Assembly (NCBI RefSeq): GCF_000003605.2
Contig: NW_003133868.1
Location: 1-38,656 of the forward strand
Direction: 5' to 3'
Length of the DNA stretch: 38,656 nt
Source of the DNA: Saccoglossus kowalevskii
Taxonomy: Eukaryota; Hemichordata; Enteropneusta; Harrimaniidae
Shown: positions 11,592 to 24,075 of the stretch, piece after piece
How positions within the stretch are numbered: the stretch's first letter is position 1
Layout of the letters: the number at the start of each line of letters is the position of its first letter
The notes under the pieces: model-generated
What the model was told of the DNA's origin: nothing
Databases searched by the model: none
What the model saw: only the letters and a program-made list of their open reading frames with translations
Position numbers and translations under genes: made by a program

Positions 11592-11991
11592 CAACCTCAC
11601 TGGCTCATAGACTAATATGGTACCAACAACCTCACTGGCTCATAGACTAATATGGTACCAACAACCTCACTGGCTCAGACTAATATGGTACCAGCAATCC
11701 TACTGGCTCATAGACTAATATGGTACCAACAACCTCACTGGCTCATAGACTAATATGGTACCAACAACCTCACTGGCTCATGGACTAATATGGTACCAAC
11801 AACCTCACTGGCTCATAGACTAATATGGTACCAACAACCTCACTGGCTCATAGATTAATATGGTACCAACAACCTCACTGGCTCATAGACTAATATGGTA
11901 CCAACAATCTCACTGGCTCATAGACTAATATGGTACCAACAACCTCACTGGCTCATAGACTAATATGGTACCAACAACCTCACTGGCTTAT

Positions 11992-13060
11992 AGACTAATA
12001 TGGTACCAACAACCTCACTGGCTCATAGACTAATATGGTACCAACAAACTCACTGGCTCATAGACTAATATGGTACCAACAACCTCACTGGCTCATACTA
12101 ATATAGTACCAACAACCTCACTGGCTCAAAGACTAATATGGTACCAACAACCTCACTGGCTCATAGACTAATATGGTACCAACAACTTCACTGGCTCATA
12201 GACTAATATGGTACCAACAACCTCACTGGCTCATAGACTAATATGGTACCAACAACCTCACTGGCTCATAGACTAATATGGTACCAACAACCTCACTGGC
12301 TTATGGACTAATAGGGTACCAACAACCTCACTGGCTCAGACTAATATGGTACCAACAACCTAACTGGCTCATAGACTAATATGGTACCAACAACCTCACT
12401 GGCTCAGACTAATATGGTTCCAGCAATCTCACTGGCTCATAGACTAATATGGTACCAACAACCTCACTGGCTCATAGACTAATATGGTACCAACAACCTC
12501 ACTGGCTTATGGACTAATAGGGTACCAACAACCTCACTGGCTCAGACTAATATGGTACCAGCAATCTGACTGGCTCATAGACTAATATGGTACCAACGAC
12601 CTCACTGGCTCAGACTAATATGGTACCAGCAATCTCACTGGCTCATAGACTAATAGGGTACCAACAACCTCACTGGCTCATAGACTAATATGGTACCAAC
12701 AACCTCACTGGCTCATACTAATATTGTACCAGCAATCTCACTGGCTTATGGACTAATAGAGTACCAACAACCTCACTGGCTCAGACTAATATGGTACCAG
12801 CAATCTCACTGGCTCATATACCAATATGGTACCAGCAATCTCACTGGCTCATAGACTAATATGGTACCAACAACCTCACTGGCTCACAGACTAATATGGT
12901 ACCAACAACCTCACTGGCTCATAGACTAATATGGTACCAACAACCTCACTGGCTCAGACTAATATGGTACCAGCAATCTCACTGGCTCATAGACTAATAT
13001 GGTACCAACAACCTCACTGGCTCATTGACTAATATGGTACCAACAACCTCACTGCCTCAT
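11992..13060 (+). repeat. 1,069-bp block duplicated at offset 1,800 (13792-14860), copy 1
   Basis: I counted about eleven substitutions between the copies. All lie in the first half, and positions 12601-13060 are identical to 14401-14860 by line-by-line reading. Markers include AATATAGTACC, GGTTCC (near 12417/14217), AACGACC, ATTGTACC and TATACCAATATGG. A period of 1,800 equals 52 units minus 20 bp, consistent with about ten 33-bp units. The shared part ends after the CTGCCTCAT variant. Confidence 0.9.
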
Positions 13061-13791
13061 TGACTAATATGGTACCAACAACCTCACTGGCTCATAGACT
13101 AATATGGTACCAACAATCTCACTGGCTCATGGACTAATATGGTACCAACAACCTCACTGGCTCATAGACTAATATGGTACCAACAACCTCACTGGCTCAT
13201 AGACTAATATGGTACCAACAACCTCACTGGCTCATTGACTAATATGGTACCAACAACCTCACTGGCTCATAGATTAATATGGTACCAGCAATCTCACTGG
13301 CTCATGGACTAATATGGTACCAACAACCTCACTGGCTCATATACTAATATGGTACCAACAACCTCACTGGCTCATTGACTAATATGGTACCAACAACCTC
13401 ACTGGCTCATAGACTAATATGGTACCAACAACCTCACTGGCTTATAGACTAATATGGTACCAACAACCTCACTGGCTCATTGACTAATATGGTACCAACA
13501 ACCTCACTGGCTCATAGACTAATATGGTACCAACAACCTCAATGGCTCATACTAATATGGTACCAACAAACTCACTGGCTCATAGACTAATATGGTACCA
13601 ACAACCTCACTGGCTCAAAGATTAATATGGTACCAACAACCTCACTGGCTTATGGACTAATAGGGTACCAACAACCTCACTTGCTCATAGACTAATATGG
13701 TACCAACAACCTCACTGGCTCACAGACTAATATGGTACCAACAACTTCACTGGCTCATAGACTAATATGGTACCAACAACCTCACTGGCTC
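13061..13791 (+). repeat. Segment between the two 1,800-bp-offset copies
   Basis: It resembles the first family. There is a single GATTAAT/CCAGCAATC unit (13272), a TATAC unit, TTATAG and CATTG tags, then the CTCAATGG, CAACAAACTC, CTCAAAGATTAAT and CTCACTTGC group at about 13539-13690. Part of it (13482-13720) resembles 24734-24972. Confidence 0.75.
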
Positions 13792-14860
13792 AGACTAATA
13801 TGGTACCAGCAATCTCACTGGCTCATAGACTAATATGGTACCAACAACCTCACTGGCTCATTGACTAATATGGTACCAACAACCTCACTGGCTCATACTA
13901 ATATAGTACCAACAACCTCACTGGCTCATAGACTAATATGGTACCAACAACCTCACTGGCTCATAGACTAATATGGTACCAACAACCTCACTGGCTCATA
14001 GACTAATATGGTACCAACAACCTCACTGGCTCATAGACTAATATGGTACCAACAACCTCACTGGCTCATAGACTAATATGGTACCAACAACCTCACTGGC
14101 TTATGGACTAATAGGAAACCAACAACCTCACTGGCTCAGACTAATATGGTACCAACAACCTAACTGGCTCATAGACTAATATGGTACCAACAACCTCACT
14201 GGCTCAGACTAATATGGTTCCAGCAATCTCACTGGCTCATAGACTAATATGGTACCAACAACCTCACTGGCTCATAGACTAATATGGTACCAACAACCTC
14301 ACTGGCTTAAGGACTAATAGGGTACCAACAACCTCACTGGCTCAGACTAATATGGTACCAGCAATCTCACTGGCTCATAGACTAATATGGTACCAACGAC
14401 CTCACTGGCTCAGACTAATATGGTACCAGCAATCTCACTGGCTCATAGACTAATAGGGTACCAACAACCTCACTGGCTCATAGACTAATATGGTACCAAC
14501 AACCTCACTGGCTCATACTAATATTGTACCAGCAATCTCACTGGCTTATGGACTAATAGAGTACCAACAACCTCACTGGCTCAGACTAATATGGTACCAG
14601 CAATCTCACTGGCTCATATACCAATATGGTACCAGCAATCTCACTGGCTCATAGACTAATATGGTACCAACAACCTCACTGGCTCACAGACTAATATGGT
14701 ACCAACAACCTCACTGGCTCATAGACTAATATGGTACCAACAACCTCACTGGCTCAGACTAATATGGTACCAGCAATCTCACTGGCTCATAGACTAATAT
14801 GGTACCAACAACCTCACTGGCTCATTGACTAATATGGTACCAACAACCTCACTGCCTCAT
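13792..14860 (+). repeat. 1,069-bp block at offset 1,800, copy 2
   Basis: Copy of 11992-13060. Distinguishing changes include AATAGGAAACC near 14113 (AATAGGGTACC in copy 1) and CTTAAGG near 14308 (CTTATGG in copy 1). It ends at CTGCCTCAT and continues into an ATTAATATAGTACC unit rather than CATTG. Confidence 0.9.
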
Positions 14861-14894
14861 ATTAATATAGTACCAACAACCTCACTGGCTCATA

Positions 14895-15454
14895 GACTAA
14901 TATGGTACCAACAACCTCACTGGCTCATAGACTAATATGGTACCAACAACCTCACTGGCTCATTGACTAATATGGTACCAACAACCTCACTGGCTCATAG
15001 ACTAATATGGTACCAACAACCTCACTGGCTTATGGACTAATAGGGTACCAACAACCTCACTGGCTCAGACTAATATGGTACCAACAACCTAACTGGCTCA
15101 TAGACTAATATGGTACCAACAACCTCACTGGCTCAGACTAATATGGTACCAGCAATCTCACTGGCTCATAGACTAATATGGTAAAAACAACCTCACTGGC
15201 TCATAGACTAATATGGTACCAACAACCTCACTGGCTTATGGACTAATAGGGTACCAACAACCTCACTGGCTCAGACTAATATGGTATCAGCAATCTCACT
15301 GGCTCATAGACTAATATGGTACCAACGACCTCACTGGCTCAGACTAAAATGGTACCAGCAATCTCACTGGCTCATAGACTAATATGGTACCAACAACCTC
15401 ACTGGCTCATAGACTAATATGGTACCAACAACCTCACTGGCTCATACTAATATG
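14895..15454 (+). repeat. Second copy of the 8326-8885 block
   Basis: It carries GGTAAAAACAACC at 15180, GGTATCAGC at 15283 and GACTAAAATGG at 15342, all at offset 6,569 from the first copy. It is the right end of the second-family region. After it come ATTGTACC, CAACAAACTC and a unit with two extra C residues (CAACAACCCCTC near 15565). Confidence 0.85.
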
Positions 15455-15571
15455 GTACCAACAACCTCACTGGCTCATAGACTAATATTGTACCAACAAC
15501 CTCACTGGCTCATACTAATATGGTACCAACAAACTCACTGGCTCATAGACTAATATGGTACCAACAACCCC

Positions 15572-16150
15572 TCACTGGCTCATAGACTAATATGGTACCA
15601 ACAACTTCACTGGCTTATGGACTAATAGGGTACCAACAACCTCACTGGCTCAGACTAATATGGTACCAACAACTTCACTGGCTTAGGGACTAATAGGGTA
15701 CCAACAACCTCACTGGCTCAGACTAATATGGTACCAACAACCTAACTGGCTCATAGACTAATATGGTACCAACAACCTCACTGGCTCAGACTAATATGGT
15801 ACCAGCAATCTCACTGGCTCATAGACTAATATGGTACCAACAACCTCACTGGATCATAGACTAATATGGTTCCAACAACCTCACTGGCTCATAGACTAAT
15901 ATGGTACCAACAACCTCACTGGCTCATTGACTAATATGGTACCAACAACCTCACTGGCTCATAGATTAATATGGTACCAGCAATCTCACTGGCTCATGGA
16001 CTAATATGGTACCAACAACCTCACTGGCTCATAGACTAATATGGTACCAACAACCTCACTGGCTCATAGACTAATATGGTACCAACAACCTCACTGGCTC
16101 ATTGACTAATATGGTACCAACAACCTCACTGGCTCATAGATTAATATGGT
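15572..16150 (+). repeat. About 580-bp block shared with 22326-22904
   Basis: The offset is 6,754 bp. CTTAGGGACTAATAGGG (15682/22436), CCTAACTGG, CTGGATCATAG and the GATTAAT pair (15964/22718 and 16139/22893) coincide. One difference is GGTTCC near 15869. The second copy diverges right after its second GATTAAT, where it keeps AACAACC instead of AGCAATC. Confidence 0.83.
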
Positions 16151-16379
16151 ACCAGCAATCTCACTGGCTCATGGACTAATATGGTACCACCAACCTCACT
16201 GGCTCATATACTAATATGGTACCAACAACCTCACTGGCTCATAGACTAATATGGTACCAGCAATCTCACTGGCTCATGGACTAATATGGTACCAACAACC
16301 TCACTTGCTCATAGACTAATATGGTACCAACAACCTCACTGGCTCAGACTAATATGGTACCAGCAATCTCACTGGCTCA

Positions 16380-16829
16380 TAGACTAATATGGTACCAACA
16401 ACCTCACTGGCTCATAGACTAATATGGTACCAACAACCTCACTGGCTCATTGACTAATATGGTACCAACAACCTCACTGGCTCATAGATTAATATGGTAC
16501 CAGCAATCTCACTGGCTCATGGACTAATATGTTACCAACAACCTCACTGGCTCATAGACTAATATGGTACCAACAACCTCACTGGCTCATAGACTAATAT
16601 GGTACCAACAACCTCACTGGCTCATTCACTAATATGGTACCAACAACCTCACTGGCTCATAGATTAATATGGTACCAGCAATCTCACTGGCTCATGGACT
16701 AATATGGTACCAACAACCTCACTGGCTCATATACCAATATGGTACCAACAACCTCACTGGCTCATTGACTAATATGGTACCAACAACCTCACTGGCTCAT
16801 AGACTAATATGGTACCAACAACCTCACTG
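16380..16829 (+). repeat. About 450-bp block shared with 32891-33340
   Basis: The offset is 16,511 bp. Both 175-bp module starts (16487/32998 and 16662/33173), the rare GTTACC unit (16530/33041), CTCATTCAC (16621/33132) and TATACCAATATGG coincide. The match ends where TTATAG here faces CATAG there. Confidence 0.83.
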
Positions 16830-17244
16830 GCTTATAGACTAATATGGTACCAACAACCTCACTGGCTCATTGACTAATATGGTACCAACAACCTCACTGG
16901 CTCATAGACTAATATGGTACCAACAACCTCACTGGCTTATAGACTAATATGGTACCAACAACCTCACTGGCTTATGGACTAATAGGGTACCAACAACCTC
17001 ACTGGCTCATTGACTAATATGGTACCAACAACCTCACTGGCTCATAGACTAATATGGTACCAACAACCTCACTGGCTCATAGACTAATATGGTACCAACA
17101 ACCTCACTGGCTCATGGACTAATATGGTACCAACAACCTCACTGGCTTATAGACTAATATGGTACCAACAACCTCACTGGCTCATAGACTAATATGGTAC
17201 CAACAACCTCACTGGCTTATGGACTAATAGGATACCAACAACCT

Positions 17245-18590
17245 CACTGGCTCATAGACTAATATGGTACCAACAACCTCACTGCCTCATAGACTAATAT
17301 GGTACCAACAACCTCACTGGCTCATGGACTAATATGGTACCAACAACCTCACTGGCTTATAGACTAATATGGTACCAACAACCTCACTGGCTCATAGACT
17401 AATATGGTACAAACAACCTCACTGGCTTATGGACTAATAGGGTACCAACAACCTCACTGGCTCATAGACTAATATGGTACCAACAACCTCACTGGCTTAT
17501 GGACTAATATGGTACCAACAACCTTACTGGCTCATTGACTAATATGGTATCAACAACCTCACTGGCTCATAGATTAATATGGTACCAACAACCTCACTGG
17601 CTCATAGACTAATATGGTACCAACAACCTCACTGGCTCATAGACTAATATGGTACCAACAACCTCACTGGCTCATTGACTAATATGGTACCAACAATCTC
17701 ACTGGCTTATGGACTAATAGGGTACCAACAACCTCACTGGCTCATAGACTAATATGGTACCAACAACCTCACTGGCTCATACTAATATGGTACCAACAAC
17801 CTCACTGGCTTATAGACTAATATGGTACCAACAACCTCACTGGCTCAGACTAATATGGTACCAGCAATCTCACTGGCTCATAGACTAATATGGTACCAAC
17901 AACCACACTGGCTCATAGACTAATATGGTACCAACAACTTCACTGGCTTATGGACTAATAGGGTACCAACAACCTCACTGGCTCAGACTAATATGGTACC
18001 AACAAGCTAACTGGCTCATAGACTAATATGGTACCAACAACCTCACTGGCTCAGACTAATATGGTACCAGCAATCTCACTGGCTCATAGACTAATATGGT
18101 ACCAACAACCTCACTGGATCATAGACTAATATGGTACCAACAACCTCACTGGCTCATAGACTAATATGGTACCAACAACCTCACTGGCTCATTGACTAAT
18201 ATGGTACCAACAACCTCACTGGCTCATTGATTAATATGGTACCAGCAATCTCACTGGCTCATGGACTAATATGGTACCAAAAACCTCACTGGCTCATAGA
18301 CTAATATGGTACCAACAACCTCACTGGCTCATAGACTAATATGGTACCAACAACCTCACTGGCTCATTGACTAATATGGTACCAACAACCTCACTGGCTC
18401 ATAGATTAATATGGTACCAGCAATCGCACTGGCTCATGGACTAATATGGTACCAACAACCTCACTGGCTCATATACTAATATGGTACCAACAACTTCACT
18501 GGCTCATTGACTAATATGGTACCAACAACCTCACTGGCTCATAGACTAATATGGTACCAACAACCTCACTGGCTTATAGACTAATATGGT
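17245..18590 (+). repeat. Right-hand copy of the 6.05-7.37 kb block
   Basis: Shares GGTACAAAC (17406), GGTATC (17546), AACCACACTGG (17901), GGATCATAG, CCAAAAACC (18279) and CAATCGCACTGG (18421) with the left copy, which is one unit shorter near 6540. Private changes here include AACAAGCTAACTGG near 18003, CATTGATTAAT near 18226, AACTTC near 18494 and GGTGCC near 18590. Confidence 0.85.
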
Positions 18591-19272
18591 GCCAACAACC
18601 TCACTGGCTCATTGACTAATATGGTACCAACAACCTCACTGGCTCATAGACTAATATGGTACCATCAACCTCACTGGCTTATAGACTAATATGGTACCAA
18701 TAACCTCACTGGCTTATGGACTAATAGGGTACCAACAACCTCACTGGCTCATTGACTAATATGGTACCAACAACCTCACTGGCTCATAGACTAATATGGT
18801 ACCAACAACCTCACTGGCTCATAGACCAATATGGTACCAACAACCTCACTGGCTCATGGACTAATATGGTACCAACAACCTCACTGGCTTATAGACTAAT
18901 ATGGTACCAACAACCTCACTGGCTCATAGACTAATATGGTACCAACAACCTCACTGGCTTATGGACTAATAGGGTACCAACAACCTCACTGGCTCATAGA
19001 CTAATATGGTACCAACAACCTCACTGGCTCATAGACTAATATGGTACCAACAACCTCACTGGCTCAGACTAATATCGTACCAGCAATCTCACTGGCTCAT
19101 TGACTAATATGGTACCAACAACCTCACTGGCTCATAGACTAATATGGTACCAACAACCTCACTGGCTTATAGACTACTATGGTACCAACAACCTCACTGG
19201 CTCATTGACTAATATGGTACCAACAACCTCACTGGCTCATAGACTAATATGGTACCAACAACCTCACTGGCT
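17919..19272 (+). repeat. 1,354-bp block repeated at 20913-22266, copy 1
   Basis: Constant offset 2,994 bp. About fifteen substitutions separate the copies between 17919 and 18701, and none that I can find between 18702 and 19272. The identical part includes three rare shared variants: GACCAATATGG near 18826, AATATCGTACC near 19074 and GACTACTATGG near 19175. The block contains one complete 593-bp repeat up to its last units. Confidence 0.9.
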
Positions 19273-19446
19273 TATAGACTAATATGGTACCAACAACCTC
19301 ACTGGCTTATGGACTAATAGGGTGCCAACAACCTCACTGGCTCATTGACTAATATGGTACCAACAACCTCACTGGCTCATAGACTAATATGGTACCAACA
19401 ACCTCACTGGCTCATAGACTAATATGGTACCAACAACCTCACTGGC
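18854..19446 (+). repeat. 593-bp, 17-unit higher-order repeat, copy C
   Basis: TCATGG tags at 18854 and 19447 bound the same 17-tag order as copies A and B. Rare private variants are AATATCGTACC in the CAG unit, GACTACTATGG, and GGTGCC after the second TTATGG. Confidence 0.9.
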
Positions 19447-19797
19447 TCATGGACTAATATGGTACCAACAACCTCACTGGCTTATAGACTAATATGGTAT
19501 CAACAACCTCACTGGCTCATAGACTAATATGGTACCAACAACCTCACTGGCTTATGGACTAATAGGGTACCAACAACCTCACTGGCTCATAGACTAATAT
19601 GGTACCAACAACCTCACTGGCTCATAGACTAATATGGTACCAACAACCTCACTGGCTCAGACTAATATGGTACCAGCAATCTCACTGGCTCATGGACTAA
19701 TATGGTACCAACAACCTCACTGGCTCATAGACTAATATGGTACCAACAACCTCACTGGCTCAGACTAATATGGTACCAGCAATCTCACTGGCTCATG

Positions 19798-20423
19798 GAC
19801 TAATATGGTACCAACAACCTCACTGGCTCATAGACTAATATGGTACCAACAACCTCACTGGCTCATAGACTAATATGGTACCAACAACCTCACTGGCTCA
19901 TGGACTAATATGGTACCAACAACCTCACTGGCTTATAGACTATTATGGTACCAACAACCTCACTGGCTCATAGACTAATATGGTACAAACAACCTCACTG
20001 GCTTATGGACTAATAGGGTACCAACAACCTCACTGGCTCATAGACTAATATGATACCAACAACCTCACTGGCTTATGGACTAATATGGTACCAACAACCT
20101 TACTGGCTCATTGACTAATATGGTATCAACAACCTCACTGGCTCATAGATTAATATGGTACCAACAACCTCACTGGCTCATAGACTAATATGGTACCAAC
20201 AACCTCACTGGCTCATAGACTAATATGGTACCAACAACCTCACTGGCTCATTGACTAATATGGTACCAGCAATCGCACTGGCTCATGGACTAATATGGTA
20301 CCAACAACCTCACTGGCTCATATACTAATATGGTACCAACAACCTCACTGGCTCATTGACTAATATGGTACCAACAACCTCACTGGCTCATAGACTAATA
20401 TGGTACCAACAACCTCACTGGCT
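19798..20423 (+). repeat. 626-bp block identical to 26512-27137, copy 1
   Basis: Constant offset 6,714 bp and no difference found on line-by-line reading. The block includes several rare variants: GACTATTATGG (19941/26655), GGTACAAAC, TATGATACC (20051/26765), CCTTACTGG, GGTATC (20122/26836) and CAATCGCACTGG (20271/26985). It stops where CTCATTCAC here faces CTTATAGAC there. Confidence 0.92.
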
Positions 20424-20672
20424 CATTCACTAATATGGTACCAACAACCACACTGGCTCATAGATTAATATGGTACCAACAATCTCACTGGCTCATGGAC
20501 TAATATGGTACCAACAACCTCACTGGCTCATATACCAATATGGTACCAACAACCTCACTGGCTCATTGACTAATATGGTACCAACAACCTCACTGGCTCA
20601 TAGACTAATATGGTACCAACAACCTCACTGGCTTATAGACTAATATGGTACCAACAACCTCACTGGCTCATT

Positions 20673-20990
20673 GACTAATATGGTACCAACAACCTCACTG
20701 GCTCATACTAATATGGTACCAACAACCTCACTGGCTTATAGACTAATATGGTACCAACAACCTCACTGGCTCAGACTAATATGGTACCAGCAATCTCACT
20801 GGCTCATAGACTAATATGGTACCAACAACCTCACTGGCTCATAGACTAATATGGTACCAACAACTTCACTGGCTTATGGACTAATAGGGTACCAACAACC
20901 TCACTGGCTCATACTAATATGGTACCAACAACTTCACTGGCTTAGGGACTAATAGGGTACCAACAACCTCACTGGCTCAGACTAATATGG
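20673..20990 (+). repeat. 318-bp segment reappearing at 24046-24363
   Basis: Offset 3,373 bp with no difference seen. Markers in order are CATAC, TTATAG, CAG/CCAGCAATC, CATAG, AACTTC, TTATGG/AATAGGG, CATAC, AACTTC and CTTAGGG. It is the left donor-type segment of the 24-kb chimera. Confidence 0.87.
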
Positions 20991-22266
20991 TAACAACAAC
21001 CTAACTGGCTCATAGACTAATATGGTACCAACAACCTCACTGGCTCAGACTAATATGGTACCAGCAATCTCACTGGCTCATAGACTAATATGGTACCAAC
21101 AACCTCACTGGATCATAGACTAATATGGTACCAACAACCTCACTGGCTCATAGACTAGTATGGTACCAACAACCTCACTGGCTCATTGACTAATATGGTA
21201 CCAACAACCTCACTGGCTCATAGATTAATATGGTACCAGCAATCTCACTGTCTCATGGACTAATATGGTACCAACAACCTCACTGGCTCATAGACTAATA
21301 TGGTACCAACAACCTCACTGGCTCATAGACTAATATGGTACCAACAACCTCACTGGCTCATTGACTAATATGGTACCAACAACCTCACTGGATCATAGAT
21401 TAATATGGTACCAGCAATCTCACTGGCACATGGACTAATATTGTACCAACAACCTCACTGGCTCATATACTAATATGGTACCAACAACCTCACTGGCTCA
21501 TTGACTAATATGGTACCAACAACCTCACTGGCTCATAGACTAATATGGTACCAACAACCTCACTGGCTTATAGACTAATATGGTACCAACAACCTCACTG
21601 GCTCATTGACTAATATGGTACCAACAACCTCACTGGCTCATAGACTAATATGGTACCAACAACCTCACTGGCTTATAGACTAATATGGTACCAACAACCT
21701 CACTGGCTTATGGACTAATAGGGTACCAACAACCTCACTGGCTCATTGACTAATATGGTACCAACAACCTCACTGGCTCATAGACTAATATGGTACCAAC
21801 AACCTCACTGGCTCATAGACCAATATGGTACCAACAACCTCACTGGCTCATGGACTAATATGGTACCAACAACCTCACTGGCTTATAGACTAATATGGTA
21901 CCAACAACCTCACTGGCTCATAGACTAATATGGTACCAACAACCTCACTGGCTTATGGACTAATAGGGTACCAACAACCTCACTGGCTCATAGACTAATA
22001 TGGTACCAACAACCTCACTGGCTCATAGACTAATATGGTACCAACAACCTCACTGGCTCAGACTAATATCGTACCAGCAATCTCACTGGCTCATTGACTA
22101 ATATGGTACCAACAACCTCACTGGCTCATAGACTAATATGGTACCAACAACCTCACTGGCTTATAGACTACTATGGTACCAACAACCTCACTGGCTCATT
22201 GACTAATATGGTACCAACAACCTCACTGGCTCATAGACTAATATGGTACCAACAACCTCACTGGCT
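20913..22266 (+). repeat. 1,354-bp block at offset 2,994, copy 2
   Basis: Copy of 17919-19272. Private changes are concentrated on the left: CTTAGGG, GGTAACAAC near 20991, GACTAGTATGG near 21157, CTGTCTCATGG near 21250, GGATCATAG near 21392, GGCACATGG near 21427 and AATATTGTACC near 21439. From 21696 to 22266 it is identical to copy 1. Confidence 0.9.
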
Positions 22267-22325
22267 CAGACTAATATGGTACCAGCAATCTCACTGGCTC
22301 ATAGACTAATACGGTACCAACAACC

Positions 22326-22904
22326 TCACTGGCTCATAGACTAATATGGTACCAACAACTTCACTGGCTTATGGACTAATAGGGTACCAACAACCTCACT
22401 GGCTCAGACTAATATGGTACCAACAACTTCACTGGCTTAGGGACTAATAGGGTACCAACAACCTCACTGGCTCAGACTAATATGGTACCAACAACCTAAC
22501 TGGCTCATAGACTAATATGGTACCAACAACCTCACTGGCTCAGACTAATATGGTACCAGCAATCTCACTGGCTCATAGACTAATATGGTACCAACAACCT
22601 CACTGGATCATAGACTAATATGGTACCAACAACCTCACTGGCTCATAGACTAATATGGTACCAACAACCTCACTGGCTCATTGACTAATATGGTACCAAC
22701 AACCTCACTGGCTCATAGATTAATATGGTACCAGCAATCTCACTGGCTCATGGACTAATATGGTACCAACAACCTCACTGGCTCATAGACTAATATGGTA
22801 CCAACAACCTCACTGGCTCATAGACTAATATGGTACCAACAACCTCACTGGCTCATTGACTAATATGGTACCAACAACCTCACTGGCTCATAGATTAATA
22901 TGGT
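22326..22904 (+). repeat. Second copy of the 15572-16150 block
   Basis: Aligned at offset 6,754 through the CTTAGGG, CCTAACTGG, GGATCATAG and GATTAAT markers. It is preceded by an unusual GACTAATACGGTACC unit near 22312, a CpG-bearing variant. Confidence 0.83.
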
Positions 22905-23482
22905 ACCAACAACCTCACTGGCTTAAAGACTAATATGGTACCAACAACCTCACTGGCTCATTGACTAATATGGTACCAACAACCTCACTGGCTTATGGAC
23001 TAATATGGTACCAACAACCTTACTGGCTCATTGACTAATATGGTATCAACAACCTCACTGGCTCATAGACTAATATGGTACCAACAACCTCACTGGCTCA
23101 TATAATAATATGGTACCAACAACCTCACTGGCTCATTGACTAATATGGTACCAACAACCTCACTGGCTCATAGACTAATATGGTACCAACAACCTCACTG
23201 GCTTAAAGACGAATATGGTACCAACAACCTCACTGGCTCATTGACTAATATGGTACCAACAACCTCACTGGCTCATAGACTAATATGGTACCAACAACCT
23301 CACTGGCTTATAGTCTAATATGGTACCAACAACCTCACTGGCTTATGGACTAATAGGGTACCAACAACCTTACTGGCTCATTGACTAATATGGTACCAAC
23401 AACCTCACTGGCTCATAGACTAATATGGTACCAACAACCTCACTGGCTCATAGACTAATATGGTAAAAACAACCTCACTGGC
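22905..23482 (+). repeat. Segment with two CTTAAAG units 280 bp apart
   Basis: CTTAAAGAC occurs at 22922 and 23202, a spacing of exactly eight 35-bp units. Between them lie CATTG, TTATGG with CCTTACTGG, GGTATC (23042) and a CATATAATAATATGG unit near 23099. The second CTTAAAG is followed by GACGAATATGG. A TTATAGTCTAATATGG unit lies near 23309 and GGTAAAAAC near 23462. Confidence 0.78.
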
Positions 23483-24075
23483 TCATGGACTAATATGGTA
23501 CCAACAACCTCACTGGCTTATAGACTAATATGGTACCAACAACCTCACTGGCTCATAGACTAATATGGTACCAACAACCTCACTGGCTTATGGACTAATA
23601 GGGTACCAACAACCTCACTGGCTCATAGACTAATATGGTACCAACAACCTCACTGGCTCATAGACTAATATGGTACCAACAACCTCACTGGCTCAGACTA
23701 ATATGGTACCAGCAATCTCACTGGCTCATTGACTAATATGGTACCAACAACCTCACTGGCTCATAGACTAATATGGTACCAACAACCTCACTGGCTTATA
23801 GACTAATATGGTACCAACAACCTCACTGGCTCATTGACTAATATGGTACCAACAACCTCACTGGCTCATAGACTAATATGGTACCAACAACCTCACTGGC
23901 TTATAGACTAATATGGTACCAACAACCTCACTGGCTTATGGACTAATAGGGTGCCAACAACCTCACTGGCTCATTGACTAATATGGTACCAACAACCTCA
24001 CTGGCTCATAGACTAATATGCTACCAACAGCCTCACTGGCTCATAGACTAATATGGTACCAACAACCTCACTGGC
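23483..24075 (+). repeat. 593-bp, 17-unit higher-order repeat, copy D
   Basis: It starts at the TCATGG tag at 23483 and keeps the 17-tag order. Exactly 593 bp later the expected CATGG tag is replaced by a CATAC 33-mer (24076), which belongs to the segment shared with 20.7 kb. A GCTACCAACAGCC double variant lies near 24020. Confidence 0.86.
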
